Source of the DNA: Hypomesus transpacificus
Taxonomy: Eukaryota; Chordata; Actinopteri; Osmeriformes; Osmeridae
Direction of reading: 5' to 3'
Assembly: GCF_021917145.1 (NCBI RefSeq)
Contig: NC_061068.1
Span: 2,698,331-2,762,330, forward strand
DNA length: 64,000 bases
Position numbers and translations under genes: made by a program. The notes under the pieces were generated by a model that made no database searches, had not been told where the DNA came from, and worked only from the letters and a program-made list of their open reading frames with translations. Shown one piece after another: positions 46,301 to 56,512 of the stretch. Positions within the stretch are counted from its first letter, which is position 1. Every line of letters begins with the position of its first letter.

Positions 46301-48297
46301 CACGCAGAAGGCCTTGAGAGGGTTGAGGCCCAGCCAGCCAGAGTTTCCTGCCTCTCTGAAGCGGTTCATGAACTCTGTGTAGAGCGCCCTCTGCAGGGGG
46401 GACAGCCTGACCAGGATCACGTGCTCGTCCTTGGAGGGCAGCTGGTCCCTCAGCACGTCATGACCACGCCTACAGGAACCACACACCACCATCAGTACAC
46501 TCAGAACATGGAACTAACATGTTAGGGTTCCCTGTCAGGATGTCAAAGGGCGAGATTTAAACAAGACAACCCGGTTGGGAAGGAGCAGATTGGCCCTCAC
46601 CACCTCCTCCTCCCCCTCACCTCTGAACGAACCCCTCCAGCAGGCTGTGCAGTACGTGGCTGCGGTATCGCATCAAGCGCATGTCCTGCGGCGTGCTGTC
46701 CATGCACTGGCCGTTCAGGATGGGCCTCTCGAACATGTTGCTGAACTCCTGCCGCGTGCCCAGGAAGTCGGGCCTGACGAAGTCCACCATGCACCAGTAC
46801 TCGATCAGGTTGTTCTGCAGCGGGTAGCCGGTCAGCACCACGCGGCGCCGGGAGCGGATGTTCTTCAGGGCCTGGGAGGTGCTGGCGTGGTAGTTCTTGA
46901 TGCGGTGGCCCTCGTCGCAGATCACCACGTCTGGGCCGGGACGCGCGATGGCCTTCTCGATCCCTGGAGAGGAGGGCAGAGAGAGACCAGACTGAGACTG
47001 AGACCAGTCTTCATGAAAGACTGACATGAAGGAAATTCAAACAGATCTGAATCAACCTCTTTTCCCACTCTACTGTTGTTCCAGGTCTCTCTAAAAGGGT
47101 TTCCAATCAATCCCTCAATACTGTATACTGCATGTCCAGTAGTCTGCAGGTGCATCCAGAGAACCAGTCCTCCCCCCCTCACCCTTCATGAGCTCCTGCT
47201 GCCTGTCCTCCTCATCCAGGTCTATGATGATTGGTCCAGTGGGCTTCTTGGACTTCCTCTTCTTGCCCCCCACAAAGCTCTTCTTCAGGGAGAGCAGGCG
47301 GTACATCTCATAGCCCATCAGCAGCACCCCTCCATCCCTGGACCAGTCCTCCACCACCCTGGCACGGGACACCGTGGTTCTGGAGACACACACACACACA
47401 CATCAGCCTGGTGGTCGTCAGAGATGGGAAGTAACATAGCACAAATACGCTGTTACTGTTTTAATGTATATTTGTTGGCATGATCAATGTTTTTTTTTGG
47501 GGGGGGGGGGGGGGGGGGGGGGTTGGGAAAAAATATATTTTTTAATGTTTTGAAAAAAACATTAAAGGTAGAATTCTTTTTGAAAAAAAAAAAAACAACA
47601 ACAACAAAAGGAGACAGCAGACAGGAGGGAGCAGACAGGAGGGAGCAGACAGGAGGGAGCAGACAGGAGGGAGCAGACAGGAGGGAGCAGACAGGAGGGA
47701 GCAGACAGGAGGGAGCAGACAGGAGGGAGCAGACAGGAGACAGGAGGGAGCAGACAGGAGGGAGCAGACAGGAGGGAGCAGACAGGAGGGAGCAGACAGG
47801 AGGGAGCAGACAGGAGGGAGCAGACAGGAGGGAGCAGACAGGAGGGAGCAGACAGGAGAGAGCAGACAGGAGGGAGCAGACAGGAGACAGGAGGGAGCAG
47901 ACAGGAGACAGGAGGGAGCAGACAGGAGACAGGAGGGAGCAGACAGGAGAGAGCAGACAGGAGGGAGCAGACAGGAGGGAGCAGACAGGAGAGAGCAGAC
48001 AGGAGGGAGCAGACAGGAGAGAGCAGACAGGAGGGAGCAGACAGGAGGGAGCAGACAGGAGACAGGAGACAGGAGGGAGCAGACAGGAGACAGGAGGGAG
48101 CAGACAGGAGAGAGCAGACAGGAGGGAGCAGACAGGAGGGAGCAGACAGGAGACAGGAGACAGGAGGGAGCAGACAGGAGGGAGCAGACAGGAGACAGGA
48201 GGGAGCGGACAGGAGGGAGCAGACAGGAGACAGGAGGGAGCAGACAGGAGGGAGCAGACAGGAGGGAGCAGACAGGAAGGAGCAGACAGGAGGGAGC

Positions 48298-48328
<31 letters not shown>

Positions 48329-48712
48329 GAGCAGACAGGAGGGAGCAGACAGGAGGGAGCAGACAGGAGGGAGCAAACAGGAGACAGCAGACAGGAGACA
48401 GCAGACAGGAGGGAGCAGACAGGAGGGAGCAGACAGGAGGGAGCAGACAGGAGGGAGCAGACAGGAGGGAGCAGACAGGAGGGAGCAAACAGGAGACAGC
48501 AGACAGGAGACAGCAGACAGGAGGGAGCAGACAGGAGACAGGAGACAGCAGACAGGAGACAGGAGGGAGCAGACAGGAGGGAGCAGACAGGAGAGCAGGA
48601 GAGCAGGAGACAGGAGACAGGAGACAGGAGGGAGCAGACAGGAGGGAGCAGACAGGAGGGAGCAGACAGGAGGGAGCAGACAGGAGGGAGCAGACAGGAG
48701 ACAGGAGACAGC

Positions 48713-48743
<31 letters not shown>

Positions 48744-48866
48744 GAGCAGACAGGAGGGAGCAGACAGGAGGGAGCAGACAGGAGGGAGCAGACAGGAGGG
48801 AGCAGACAGGAGGGAGCAGACAGGAGACAGGAGACAGGAGGGAGCAGACAGGGGACAGGAGGGAGC

Positions 48867-48911
<45 letters not shown>

Positions 48912-49006
48912 GAGCAGACAGGAGACAGGAGGGAGCAGACAGGAGGGAGCAGACAGGAGGGAGCAGACAGGAGGGAGCAGACAGGAGGGAGCAGACAGGA
49001 GGGAGC

Positions 49007-49037
<31 letters not shown>

Positions 49038-49114
49038 GAGCAGACAGGAGGGAGCAGACAGGAGGGAGCAGACAGGAGACAGGAGACAGGAGGGAGCAGA
49101 CAGGAGACAGGAGC

Positions 49115-49152
<38 letters not shown>

Positions 49153-49184
49153 GAGCAAACAGGAGGGAGCAGACAGGAGGGAGC

Positions 49185-49215
<31 letters not shown>

Positions 49216-52200
49216 GAGCAGACAGGAGGGAGCAGACAGGAGGGAGCAGACAGGAGGGAGCAGACAGGAGGGAGCAGACAGGAGGGAGCAGACAGGAGAC
49301 AGCAGACAGGAGACAGCAGACAGGAGACAGCAGACAGGAGACAGCAGACAGGAGACAGCAGACAGGAGACAGCAGACAGGAGGGAGCAGACAGGAGGGAG
49401 CAGACAGGAGGGAGCAGACAGGAGGGAGCAGACAGGAGGGAGCAAACAGGAGGGAGCAGACAGGAGGGAGCAGACAGGAGACAGGAGACAGGAGGGAGCA
49501 GACAGGAGGGAGCAGACAGGAGGGAGCAGACAGGAGACAGCAGACAGGAGACAGCAGACAGGAGACAGAAGACAGGAGGGAGCAGACAGGAGGGAGCAAA
49601 CAGGAGACAGCAGACAGGAGGGAGCAGACAGGAGGGAGCAGACAGGAGGGAGCAGACAGGAGGGAGCAGACAGGAGGGAGCAGACAGGAGGGAGCAGACA
49701 GGAGGCAGAGAAAAGGCCTGGGAAAGGTGCGTACTTGTGTTCGTCGTTGAGGATGTGGACTTTGAAGGAGCGCGGGGTGATGGAGGCCGGGTCGCTGTCT
49801 GGGGGCAGTGCTTCAGGGGCGGGGAGCCACAGGTTAAACTCAGCCAGCCAGTTCTGCAGCGTGTTCACCTGAGACACACACAACTGTTACTGTGTGGTAC
49901 ACCTCCAAATACACCATACACACACCAGACCAGTTCAACTTGCCCCAACAAACACCAACAGCTGTCTGTGTTGGTTTGGTGTGATGTGCCTGCTGGTGTT
50001 TATTGGGGAAGAGTGAGAAGGACAGTTCTGATCTTTCTAAACATCCTAAACCCAACAGTAGAATGTGTGGTGTTTATTGGACATTGTTGGGGCTGTGTGA
50101 ACTGGCCTATACTCACATCTCCCTCTCTTCACACACACCACACACACCACACACACCACACACACAGAGCTCCTGTACTCACAGGGACGATGGCCAGCAC
50201 GGTGTGAGCCTGGGTGTGCTTCAGCAGGATGTCTGTGAAGGAGATGACCTGCAGGGTCTTGCCCAGGCCCATGCTGTGGGCCAGGATGCAGCCAAACCCA
50301 GAGCTGCTCCTGTAGCGCTCCAGAGACTCCACCAGGTTATCATACAGGAAGCGTATCCCTCCCACCTGGGGGGGGGGGGGAGAGGAGGGGGGGAGGAGGA
50401 GGGAAGAGGAGGGGGAGGAGGGGAAGGGGAGAAAGAGGGACATAGATGAATGTAACGAGTGGATGAGCAGGTTAGGAAAAACTGGATTTGGGACCGAATT
50501 CTCACCATGATACACAAAAAATGTGTGTGTGCGTTTCTGTGTGTGATTGTATGGTGAGTGTGTATGGTGTGTAAGAGTCCAACCTGATGGGGTTTGACGG
50601 CCCGTGCCAGCTGGGGAGCCAGGAACAGGTCGTCCTCCTCGGCAGGGTGGTTGATGTTGACCAGGACTCGGCCCTGGGCGTCAGGGAGGTTGTGGGTGTC
50701 GTTGATGTGGGCACCACTGCTCTCCATGCCCCCCGCCCCCTCCACATCCTCCTCCCCAGACTCACTGCTGATCTGCAGCGCATCCTCGTCTCCAGAGCTC
50801 AGCTCGATCACGTCTGGAGGGAGAGGAGGAGGGCGAAGAGGAGGGAGAGGAGAGAGAGGAGAGGAGGGAGAGGAGAGAGAGGAGAGGAGGAGGGAGAGGA
50901 GAGGAGGAGGGAGACAGGAAGAGGGAGAGAGGAGGGAGAGAGGAGGAGGGAGAGAGGAGGGAGACAGGAGGAGGGAGAGGAGGAGGGCGAAGAGGAGTGA
51001 GAGGAGAGCGAAGAGGGAGAGGAGGGAGAGAGGAGGGAGAGGAGGGAGAGAGGAGGGAGAGAGGAGGAGGAGAGAGGAGAGGAGGAGAGAGGAGGAGGGC
51101 GAAGAGAGGAGGAGGGCGAAGAGAGGAGGAGGGCGAAGAGGAGGGAGAGGAGAGAGAGGACGAGGTAGAGAGGAGGAGGGCGAAGAGGAGGGAGAGGAGA
51201 GAGAGGAGAGGAGGAGGGAGAGGAGGAGGGAGAGGAGGGCGGAGAAGAGGGGGGAGAGGAGAGGAGGGGAGAGAGAGGAGGGAGAGGAGAGAAAGGAGAG
51301 GACAAGGTAGAGAGGAGGAGGGCGAAGAGGAGGGAGAGGAGAGGACGAGGTAGAGAGGAGGAGGGCGAAGAGGAGGGAGAGGAGAGAGAGGAGAGGAGGA
51401 AGGAGAGGAGGGCGGAGAGGAGGGCGGAGATAAACATTTATATTTACATTTAGACATTTAGCAGACGCTCTTATCCAGAGCGACTTACAGTAATTACAGG
51501 GACATTCCCCCGAAGCAAGTAGGGTGAAGTGCCTTGCCCAAGAACACAACGTCCATTCGCACTGCCCGGAATCAAACCGGCAAACTTCTGATTAATAGCC
51601 CAAGTCCCTAACCCTGCATGTTTGGGTTAGATTATAAGGTGATCGAATGGTAAAATTGTGAAGCTGCTTTGTAATCTAACCCAAACATGCAGGGTGTGAA
51701 GTGAGCATTTCTCTGCGGAGGGTTTATCAACAGCTCTGGATGGCAAGTCTGACGCAAGCCTTCCTCAGAGAGCGAAAGACTACAGCTGACCAAGATTTGG
51801 GGTATAAAGGACATTTCTGGTTCACTGGACCAAAGCAGGCTGCTCTGCAGTCTGCAGGTGTGGACACCTTTAACACTTCAGCCGTCCTCTCCTTCAACTT
51901 ACCGCCTCCGATGAACGGGGCTGGGGGCTTGGTGTCCTCCTCCTCCTCCTCCTCCTCCTCCCCCCCAGAGCTGCTGTTGCTGCTGTCCAGACAGATGACT
52001 TCCTCTCTGGACAGGAAGCCAGACACCTCCTGGGACACATCCTCTGACTTGCAGGCTGTCTCTTCTGGAGGTGAGACAGGGGAGGAAGGAGATACTGACA
52101 GATGTTAATCGGTGGCCAATCCATTGTTGCATTCCCAGAACACACAAATCCAACCTGATGACCTGGATGGAGGGAGGTGTGGAGGCTAACCTGGCTGGGG

Positions 52201-54977
52201 CTCCATTACAGGTACAGGTGGGGGCAGGGGCGGAGGCGGGGGGGCAGGGAAGTCCTTCCTCTGTTGCTCCAGACGGCGGCGTCTCTCCATCTCCTCCTGC
52301 TGGGCTGTCTGAGTCACTGCCTCCAGCTGGTGCTCTTTCAGCAGCTTCCTGTGGGTCAAAGCAGAACGTCAGTCTGAGTGTGTAAGAGAGTGGGTGCGTG
52401 TGTGTGTGTGTGAGTGAGAGAACACAGGGTGGATGTTTGATCTGGACCCTGTCCTGAAGCAACTCCATGAACTTATCTATTATCACTAGGATGGCTTTAA
52501 GCAGATCTATTATTACTACAATGGGACTACAGTCAACCCACCATAGAAGGTTTTTAACATGTGTTACCTGATATTCTTCCTCATGTGAGCTGGCTTGGAG
52601 AGCTTGGAGGGTTTAGATGATTTGGACGACTTTGAAGATTTGGAGGACCTCTGTTTCTTAGGCTTGCCCGGTCGGGGTTTGTCTGGGCAGTGAGAGGGGG
52701 TGTGGGGTCTGGAGGTTGGCTGGGAGTGAGAGGGGGTGTGGGGTCTGGAGGAGGGCTGGGAGTGAGAGGGGGTGTGGGGTCTGGAGGAGGGCTGGGAGTG
52801 AGAGGGGGTGGTGGAGGTGGGCCTGGACGGAGGCTCAGACGAGGAGGGCTCTCCGGAGGGTGAGGTAGCTGAGGGAGAGTCCAGGCCTCCCCTGGAGGCA
52901 TCAGCGTCCGACTCTGCAGCACTGGTCTGGCCACTGTGCGGCCGCTCTGTGAAGGAGGAGAGAGGGAGGAGAGGGGGAGGAGAAAGGCAAGGAGGAGGGA
53001 GAGAAAGGACAGGAGGAAAGAGGGGGTGAGGGAGGAGAAAGGGAGAGAAAGGACAGGAGGAAAGAGGGGGTGAGGGAGGAGAGAGGGATGGAGGGAGAAA
53101 CACAGAAATGAACACAAGTGATTTAAGCAATAAGCCCCAAGAGGCCGTGGTTTACGCTGATTTTAGAACAGGTAAGGGGAGTTGTTAAGCACGACGCGAA
53201 GCGGAGTTTTAGAATCATAATTAAGTAATGATGCAGAGATTAACCAATTTTTTATTATCCGCTTTTTAAAACGTCTCAGTTTTGTAAACATAAAGGCTCA
53301 GCTACACCCAGTGTTTCTGTTCTCACTCAATAAAGGGACATTATGGTACATTATCTTTCTATGAACAACGGTTGTACACTGAGAAAAAATGTACAAACAT
53401 ATCTAGAGTTTGCAAACAGTTCTGAAGAATTCAATTCCCGTTTCTCCTTCAGCGCGCCTGCTCAAACAAACATTAACTAACATTGCGTATTTTAGTTAGT
53501 GTATCTACTTTCCATCAGAATAACGTACATTTCTTCATTGTTTGTTAGTTAATTGCAGCTTTAAAGTATAGAATGCATAGTTTTCAGATGTTTTATTTCT
53601 CAATCACCAATGACTCAACAGCCAGATGTACATGCTAATATTAGCTTTCGCTTGTTTTCAAAAGGTGTAACAGCTAATGGCTGCGCCTAGCGTAGCCTAA
53701 TTTACAAATGTATTTACTAACGACAGTGACAGGTATTTTTGAGAAATAATAGGCTAGGTCTGGTACTTCCGGTGAAGTTACAAATGTCAAATCAAATCAA
53801 ATCAAATTTATTTGTATAGCCCTTTTTACACGCAAGCATGTCACAGAGGGCTTCACATGCGCCCATAGAACTGCCCCTCAACCAACCTAAACCCTCAAGG
53901 AAGACAAGGAAAAACTCCCTGAAAAACTCCCACCGGGAGAAAAAATGGAAGAAACCTTGGGAGGAGCAATTCAGAGAGGGATCCCCTCCTCCAGAGACGG
54001 TTGGTAAGAGAGAGGAGCAGAACACAAGCTAAACATAGTCATACAGTGTCAATGGGTTTTGAAACACCAAAATCCATTGTTCGGCTTTATAGACGTTGGA
54101 TGGGACCGGGAAACTCGCTGTAGGCCGTCATGGAGACTGGATTCCGGGTGACGACCTGGTTCAGCGTAGGCAGACCGACGACCAAGCAGGTCCTGACAGC
54201 TCAAACCCCCCACACCACAAACCCCCCCACACCACAATTACCAATGTAATTTTGCTGTTCAAATCTGTTAGCTACTAGTGATTGCTAGCTACTTTTACTG
54301 TGTGAGTTAGATACACCTTACCTTCGTAATTGTTGATGTAGCTCGAAACGTACAATTTAAACCCCTTGTCCCTCTTGTTTGAAGGGCAGCAACATAAAAT
54401 CCTATGTACATCGTTAATTGTCGTTTTGAGCGGATCAACTAAACTCCTTGTAAGAAACTGCATTTTGTGTGAGAGAACTTGCATAACTGCTAGCTAACGG
54501 AAGTTGTTTACCTAGCTTACGCAATATGTGGAAGTGATGCGTGATTATAGTAAATTAGAACTGAAAATGCCTGGTTTTCCAGGAGCATTCTCTTGTTCGG
54601 ACGGTCGTTTATATTTTAGTTAATTTTTAGCAGGAGGTTCATAGCTAGGCAGCAGCTTCATAACTAGGCAGCAGCTTCATAGCTAGGCAGCAGCTTCATA
54701 ACTAGGCAGCAGGTTCATAACTAGGCAGCAGGTTCATAACTAGGCAGCAGGTTCATAACTAGGCAGCAGCTTAATTGGCCAAACCCAGCGGCCACAGGCA
54801 GACATCACTGCTCCTTCCTCACTCACCAGCAACGTCATCTTCATCGTCTCCATCATTGTCATCATCATCATCATCTTCCTCCATCTCCTCCTCCGCTTCG
54901 TCTTCCACATCCTCCTCCTCTTCCTCGCTGTTGACACTGGGTTCCAGGTCACTTCCTGAGATCGCCTCTTCTGACAT
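40306..54977 (-). CDS. rad54l2: RAD54-like 2 / ARIP4, SNF2-family DNA-dependent ATPase
   Basis: Coding exons: 54977-54827, 52946-52568, 52348-52191, 52064-51903, 50813-50584, 50365-50183, 49868-49735, 47379-47183, 46963-46621, 46469-46292, 45752-45540, 45358-45240, 45025-44907, 44600-44501, 44244-44039, 43896-43721, 43241-43045, 42239-42070, 41954-41865, 41577-41485 and 41312-40306. Phases are consistent and total about 1534 residues (human 1467). The N-terminus is acidic. SNF2 motifs: Walker [11 protein letters not shown], motif II DEGH, helicase [16 protein letters not shown] and motif [13 protein letters not shown]. The C-terminus [12 protein letters not shown] is diagnostic. The protein is a nuclear SUMO-binding translocase, a steroid-receptor co-regulator also implicated in clearing trapped topoisomerase 2. 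Introns carry several large minisatellites. Confidence 0.96.
41592..41800. repeat. About 62-bp tandem repeat, three to four copies
   Basis: Unit contains GAGGGTTAGCCAGGGTTAGC, CTAGCTAGCCCAGGACACCA and ACACCACCTCACACCACACA. It lies in the rad54l2 intron between coding exons 19 and 20. Confidence 0.85.
42495..42927. mobile_element. hAT-like MITE (CAGTRTTTCCCACA termini)
   Basis: The left end CAGTATTTCCCACAGA and right end TATGGGAAACACTG are inverted. The 5-bp flanks CTGCA and CTTCA are a near-match target-site duplication. It carries microsatellites (GAGACA, TATATA) internally and no open frame. Same terminus class as the 55219 element. Confidence 0.72.
45172..45252. repeat. 22-bp minisatellite spanning the rad54l2 exon donor at 45240
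   Basis: Almost four copies of ACCTGAACACCAGGACCTCC + TC. On the gene strand each reads CTGGTGTTCAG/GTGAGGAGGT, so the donor and the last coding bases of coding exon 12 are repeated downstream. Confidence 0.9.
45990..46150. mobile_element. Possible hAT-type repeat fragment
   Basis: AGTAGGGCTGCTCAATTATG followed by GCAAAAATCATATATCAT resembles the start of widespread vertebrate DNA-transposon fragments beginning with GGGCTGC and an AT-rich body. The other end is not found. Confidence 0.4.
47494..47607. repeat. Poly-G and A-rich simple sequence before the 15-bp array
   Basis: A T-run then a G-run of about 24 bases near 47500-47522 is followed by A-rich sequence and CAACAACAACAA. Long homopolymers here are also a likely place for assembly or sequencing error. 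Confidence 0.8.
47608..49705. repeat. 2.1-kb purine-rich 15-bp minisatellite in rad54l2 intron 8
   Basis: About 140 units of GGAGGGAGCAGACAG mixed with 7-bp (GAGACAG) and 15-bp (GGAGACAGCAGACAG) variants in irregular order. On the gene strand it is polypyrimidine-rich. Both strands are open for 700-900 codons because no unit has a stop, so these frames are artefacts. It lies between coding exons 7 and 8 and ends about 30 bp from the exon 7 donor. Confidence 0.95.
50366..50432. repeat. Short polypurine tract
   Basis: G-rich GGAGGA sequence (polypyrimidine on the gene strand) adjoining the acceptor of rad54l2 coding exon 6 (50365). It probably contributes the polypyrimidine tract of that acceptor. 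Confidence 0.75.
50815..51432. repeat. 620-bp polypurine GAGAGGAGGAGGG tandem region
   Basis: Imperfect GAGGAGGGCGAAGAGGAGGG-type units. Polypyrimidine on the rad54l2 strand. It abuts the acceptor of coding exon 5 at 50814. Frames across it are artefacts. Confidence 0.92.
51437..51618 (+). mobile_element. Teleost interspersed repeat copy
   Basis: TTTACATTTAGACATTTAGC, CTTATCCAGAGCGACTTACA, GAAGTGCCTTGCCCAAGAAC and GGAATCAAACCGGCAA occur in order, matching the copy at 34.33 kb at about 85-90% by eye. Bordered by the polypurine array in the intron between coding exons 4 and 5. Confidence 0.8.
52687..52812 (-). repeat. rad54l2: In-frame 36-bp repeat in rad54l2 coding exon 2
   Basis: Three and a half copies of a 36-bp unit encode [12 protein letters not shown]-type 12-residue repeats in the Ser/Pro-rich N-terminal linker, between the acidic start and the Lys/Ser stretch. 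The frame is preserved. Confidence 0.9.
53785..54240 (+). mobile_element. Common teleost repeat (TTTATTTGTATAGC family)
   Basis: AATCAAATTTATTTGTATAG followed by CCCTTTTTACACGC, GAGGGCTTCACATGCGCCCA, ACTGCCCCTCAACCAACCTA and GGAAAAACTCCCTGAAAAAC is a phrase order seen throughout fish genomes. The small frames inside it are not host genes. Confidence 0.75.
54630..54773. repeat. 19-bp minisatellite next to rad54l2 coding exon 1
   Basis: About seven copies of AGCTTCATAACTAGGCAGC (with AGGTTCATA variants), beginning roughly 55 bp past the coding exon 1 donor. Confidence 0.9.
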
Positions 54978-55015
54978 GGCGTCTCGCAGGGCTCCCAGAG
55001 CACTACCTACACATC

Positions 55016-55842
55016 CTCACCGGGGTACCTGAAACAGCACAACACCATTAGACACATCCTCACCAGGGTAACTGAAACAGCACAACACCATTAGACACAT
55101 CCTCACCAGGGTACCTGAAACAGCACAAGACCATTAGACACATCCTCACCAGGGTACCTGAAACAGCACAACACCATTAGACACATCCTCACCAGGGTAC
55201 CTGAAACAGCACAAGACCCAGTGTTTCCCACAGATTTGAAAACTATATGTGGCGGGGGGGGGGTCGAAATAATTCACTAAATCAACAACAACAAACAAAT
55301 AATTTCTGCATATGCAGGTAGTGACGCTGCATACAGGGTGCTAAATAACTATTTAACTGGTCGGCTCCATGACGCCGGGTAAGTAGCTAGCTCTTGAAAC
55401 TTCTCACCAAAAGAACGAAGGGGAACCTTCGATTAAGACGTGTCCGTCGGTACCTAGCGAAAAGTAGCCTCAACTTTCCTAGACCTTTAGCTACGGCACT
55501 AATGCTGAAGGCTCTCTGATGTAGCTGTCGGTCTCACTAGAACGGCGTATGCATTGTTGCTAACGTGTGCTGACGTAGTGACTGTGTGTGTATGTGAGAA
55601 AGACGCGTGCGTGAAAGAGACGGAGGGAGAGCAGGGAAAGGAAATGCAGCTGAACGAATACGCTGCGTGTTTTTACCTAAATAGCGATAAAAAAAATGTT
55701 TTACGAAACGCAATGTGTGGCGGCCGGTGTTGATTCTGTGGCGCACCGCCACAAATTAGTCTATGTGTGGGAAACACTGAGACCATTAGACACATCCTCA
55801 CCAGGGTACCTGAAACAGCACAACACCATTAGACACATCTTC
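55016..55842. repeat. 43-bp minisatellite spanning a rad54l2 5' splice acceptor, split by a MITE
   Basis: Unit ACCTGAAACAGCACAACACC + ATTAGACACATCCTCACCAG + GGT, with starts at 55027, 55070, 55113, 55156 and 55199. It resumes at 55780-55842 after the inserted element. Read on the gene strand each unit carries TTTCAG/GTACCCTG/GTGAGG. Confidence 0.9.
55219..55779. mobile_element. 561-bp hAT-like MITE with 5-bp TSD AGACC
   Basis: Termini CAGTGTTTCCCACAGA and TGTGTGGGAAACACTG are inverted, and subterminal TGGCGG/CCGCCACA also match. AGACC occurs at 55214-55218 and 55780-55784. Removing the element and one AGACC restores the 43-bp repeat unit exactly. No transposase frame. Confidence 0.88.
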
Positions 55843-55850
55843 AGCCTTAG

Positions 55851-56512
55851 GCCAAATCCCAATACTCTGTTTTACCCCAACTCCTTACCCCTAGCCCTTA
55901 GTTTACCCCTAGCCCTTAGTTTACCCCTAGCCTTGTGTCTCGAAACTGAGGGGTAAGGGCTACATAGCCCTATGAAATGAGACACCACTTGGTTATGGTT
56001 ACGTATATCGATGTCTCCAAAGCAAGTAGTGTTATGCACTGATATCAAACGAAAAGTTTTATTTCCAGACCAATTGAGTTGAATTAAAACTGTAGACAGG
56101 CATGGAGTCCATTCAAGGCTAATCAGAGAAATGCGAGACTGCAATGTAACGTTAGCGCAGCAAACTAGCGATTTTTAAAACGTTTCAATTAAGAACATAT
56201 GTTCAGGACTGTGTAGAGCACAAAACAAGACTGTCATAATAATGTTATCAATTATTCAAGCCAAAAATATTACATTTATGGGACTCTCTGGATGATCATG
56301 AGCATGTGTTGCAGGTAGCGCAGTATTAACATAGCCCTAGGTTTCAAGTAAGCTCCCGATGCTCACTTGGTTTTAAAGGGTGTATACCCCTTCGTCTTAG
56401 CCCTAGCCCTCAATCAAAAAGAGTATTGGGACACCACTTACTCTCACGGGAACGCGCAAAACTAAGGGCTAGGGGTAAGGGCTAGGGGTAAGACAGAGTA
56501 TTGGGATTTGGT
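55851..56512. mobile_element. MITE with CCAAATCCCAATACTCTG inverted termini
   Basis: The left end CCAAATCCCAATACTCTGTT is mirrored by the right end ACAGAGTATTGGGATTTGG at 56493-56511. Flanks CTTAG and CTTAT may be a decayed 5-bp TSD. Subterminal CCCCTAGCCCTTAGTTTA repeats lie on the left and GGGCTAGGGGTAAG on the right. Confidence 0.78.

Noticed and set aside
47487-50207. 900-codon plus-strand frame and 770/685-codon minus-strand frames
   Set aside because: They are created by the stop-free 15-bp minisatellite. The minus-strand frame merely runs into real rad54l2 coding exon 7 by chance continuity through the donor.
50221-51549. Ser/Leu/Pro-rich 442-codon frame
   Set aside because: It arises from the polypurine array and overlaps out of frame with real rad54l2 exons.
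54740-55032. Met/Arg-rich and Ser-rich frames over rad54l2 coding exon 1
   Set aside because: They are shadow frames of the acidic Glu/Asp-coding triplets. The frame starting [10 protein letters not shown] splices correctly to exon 2.
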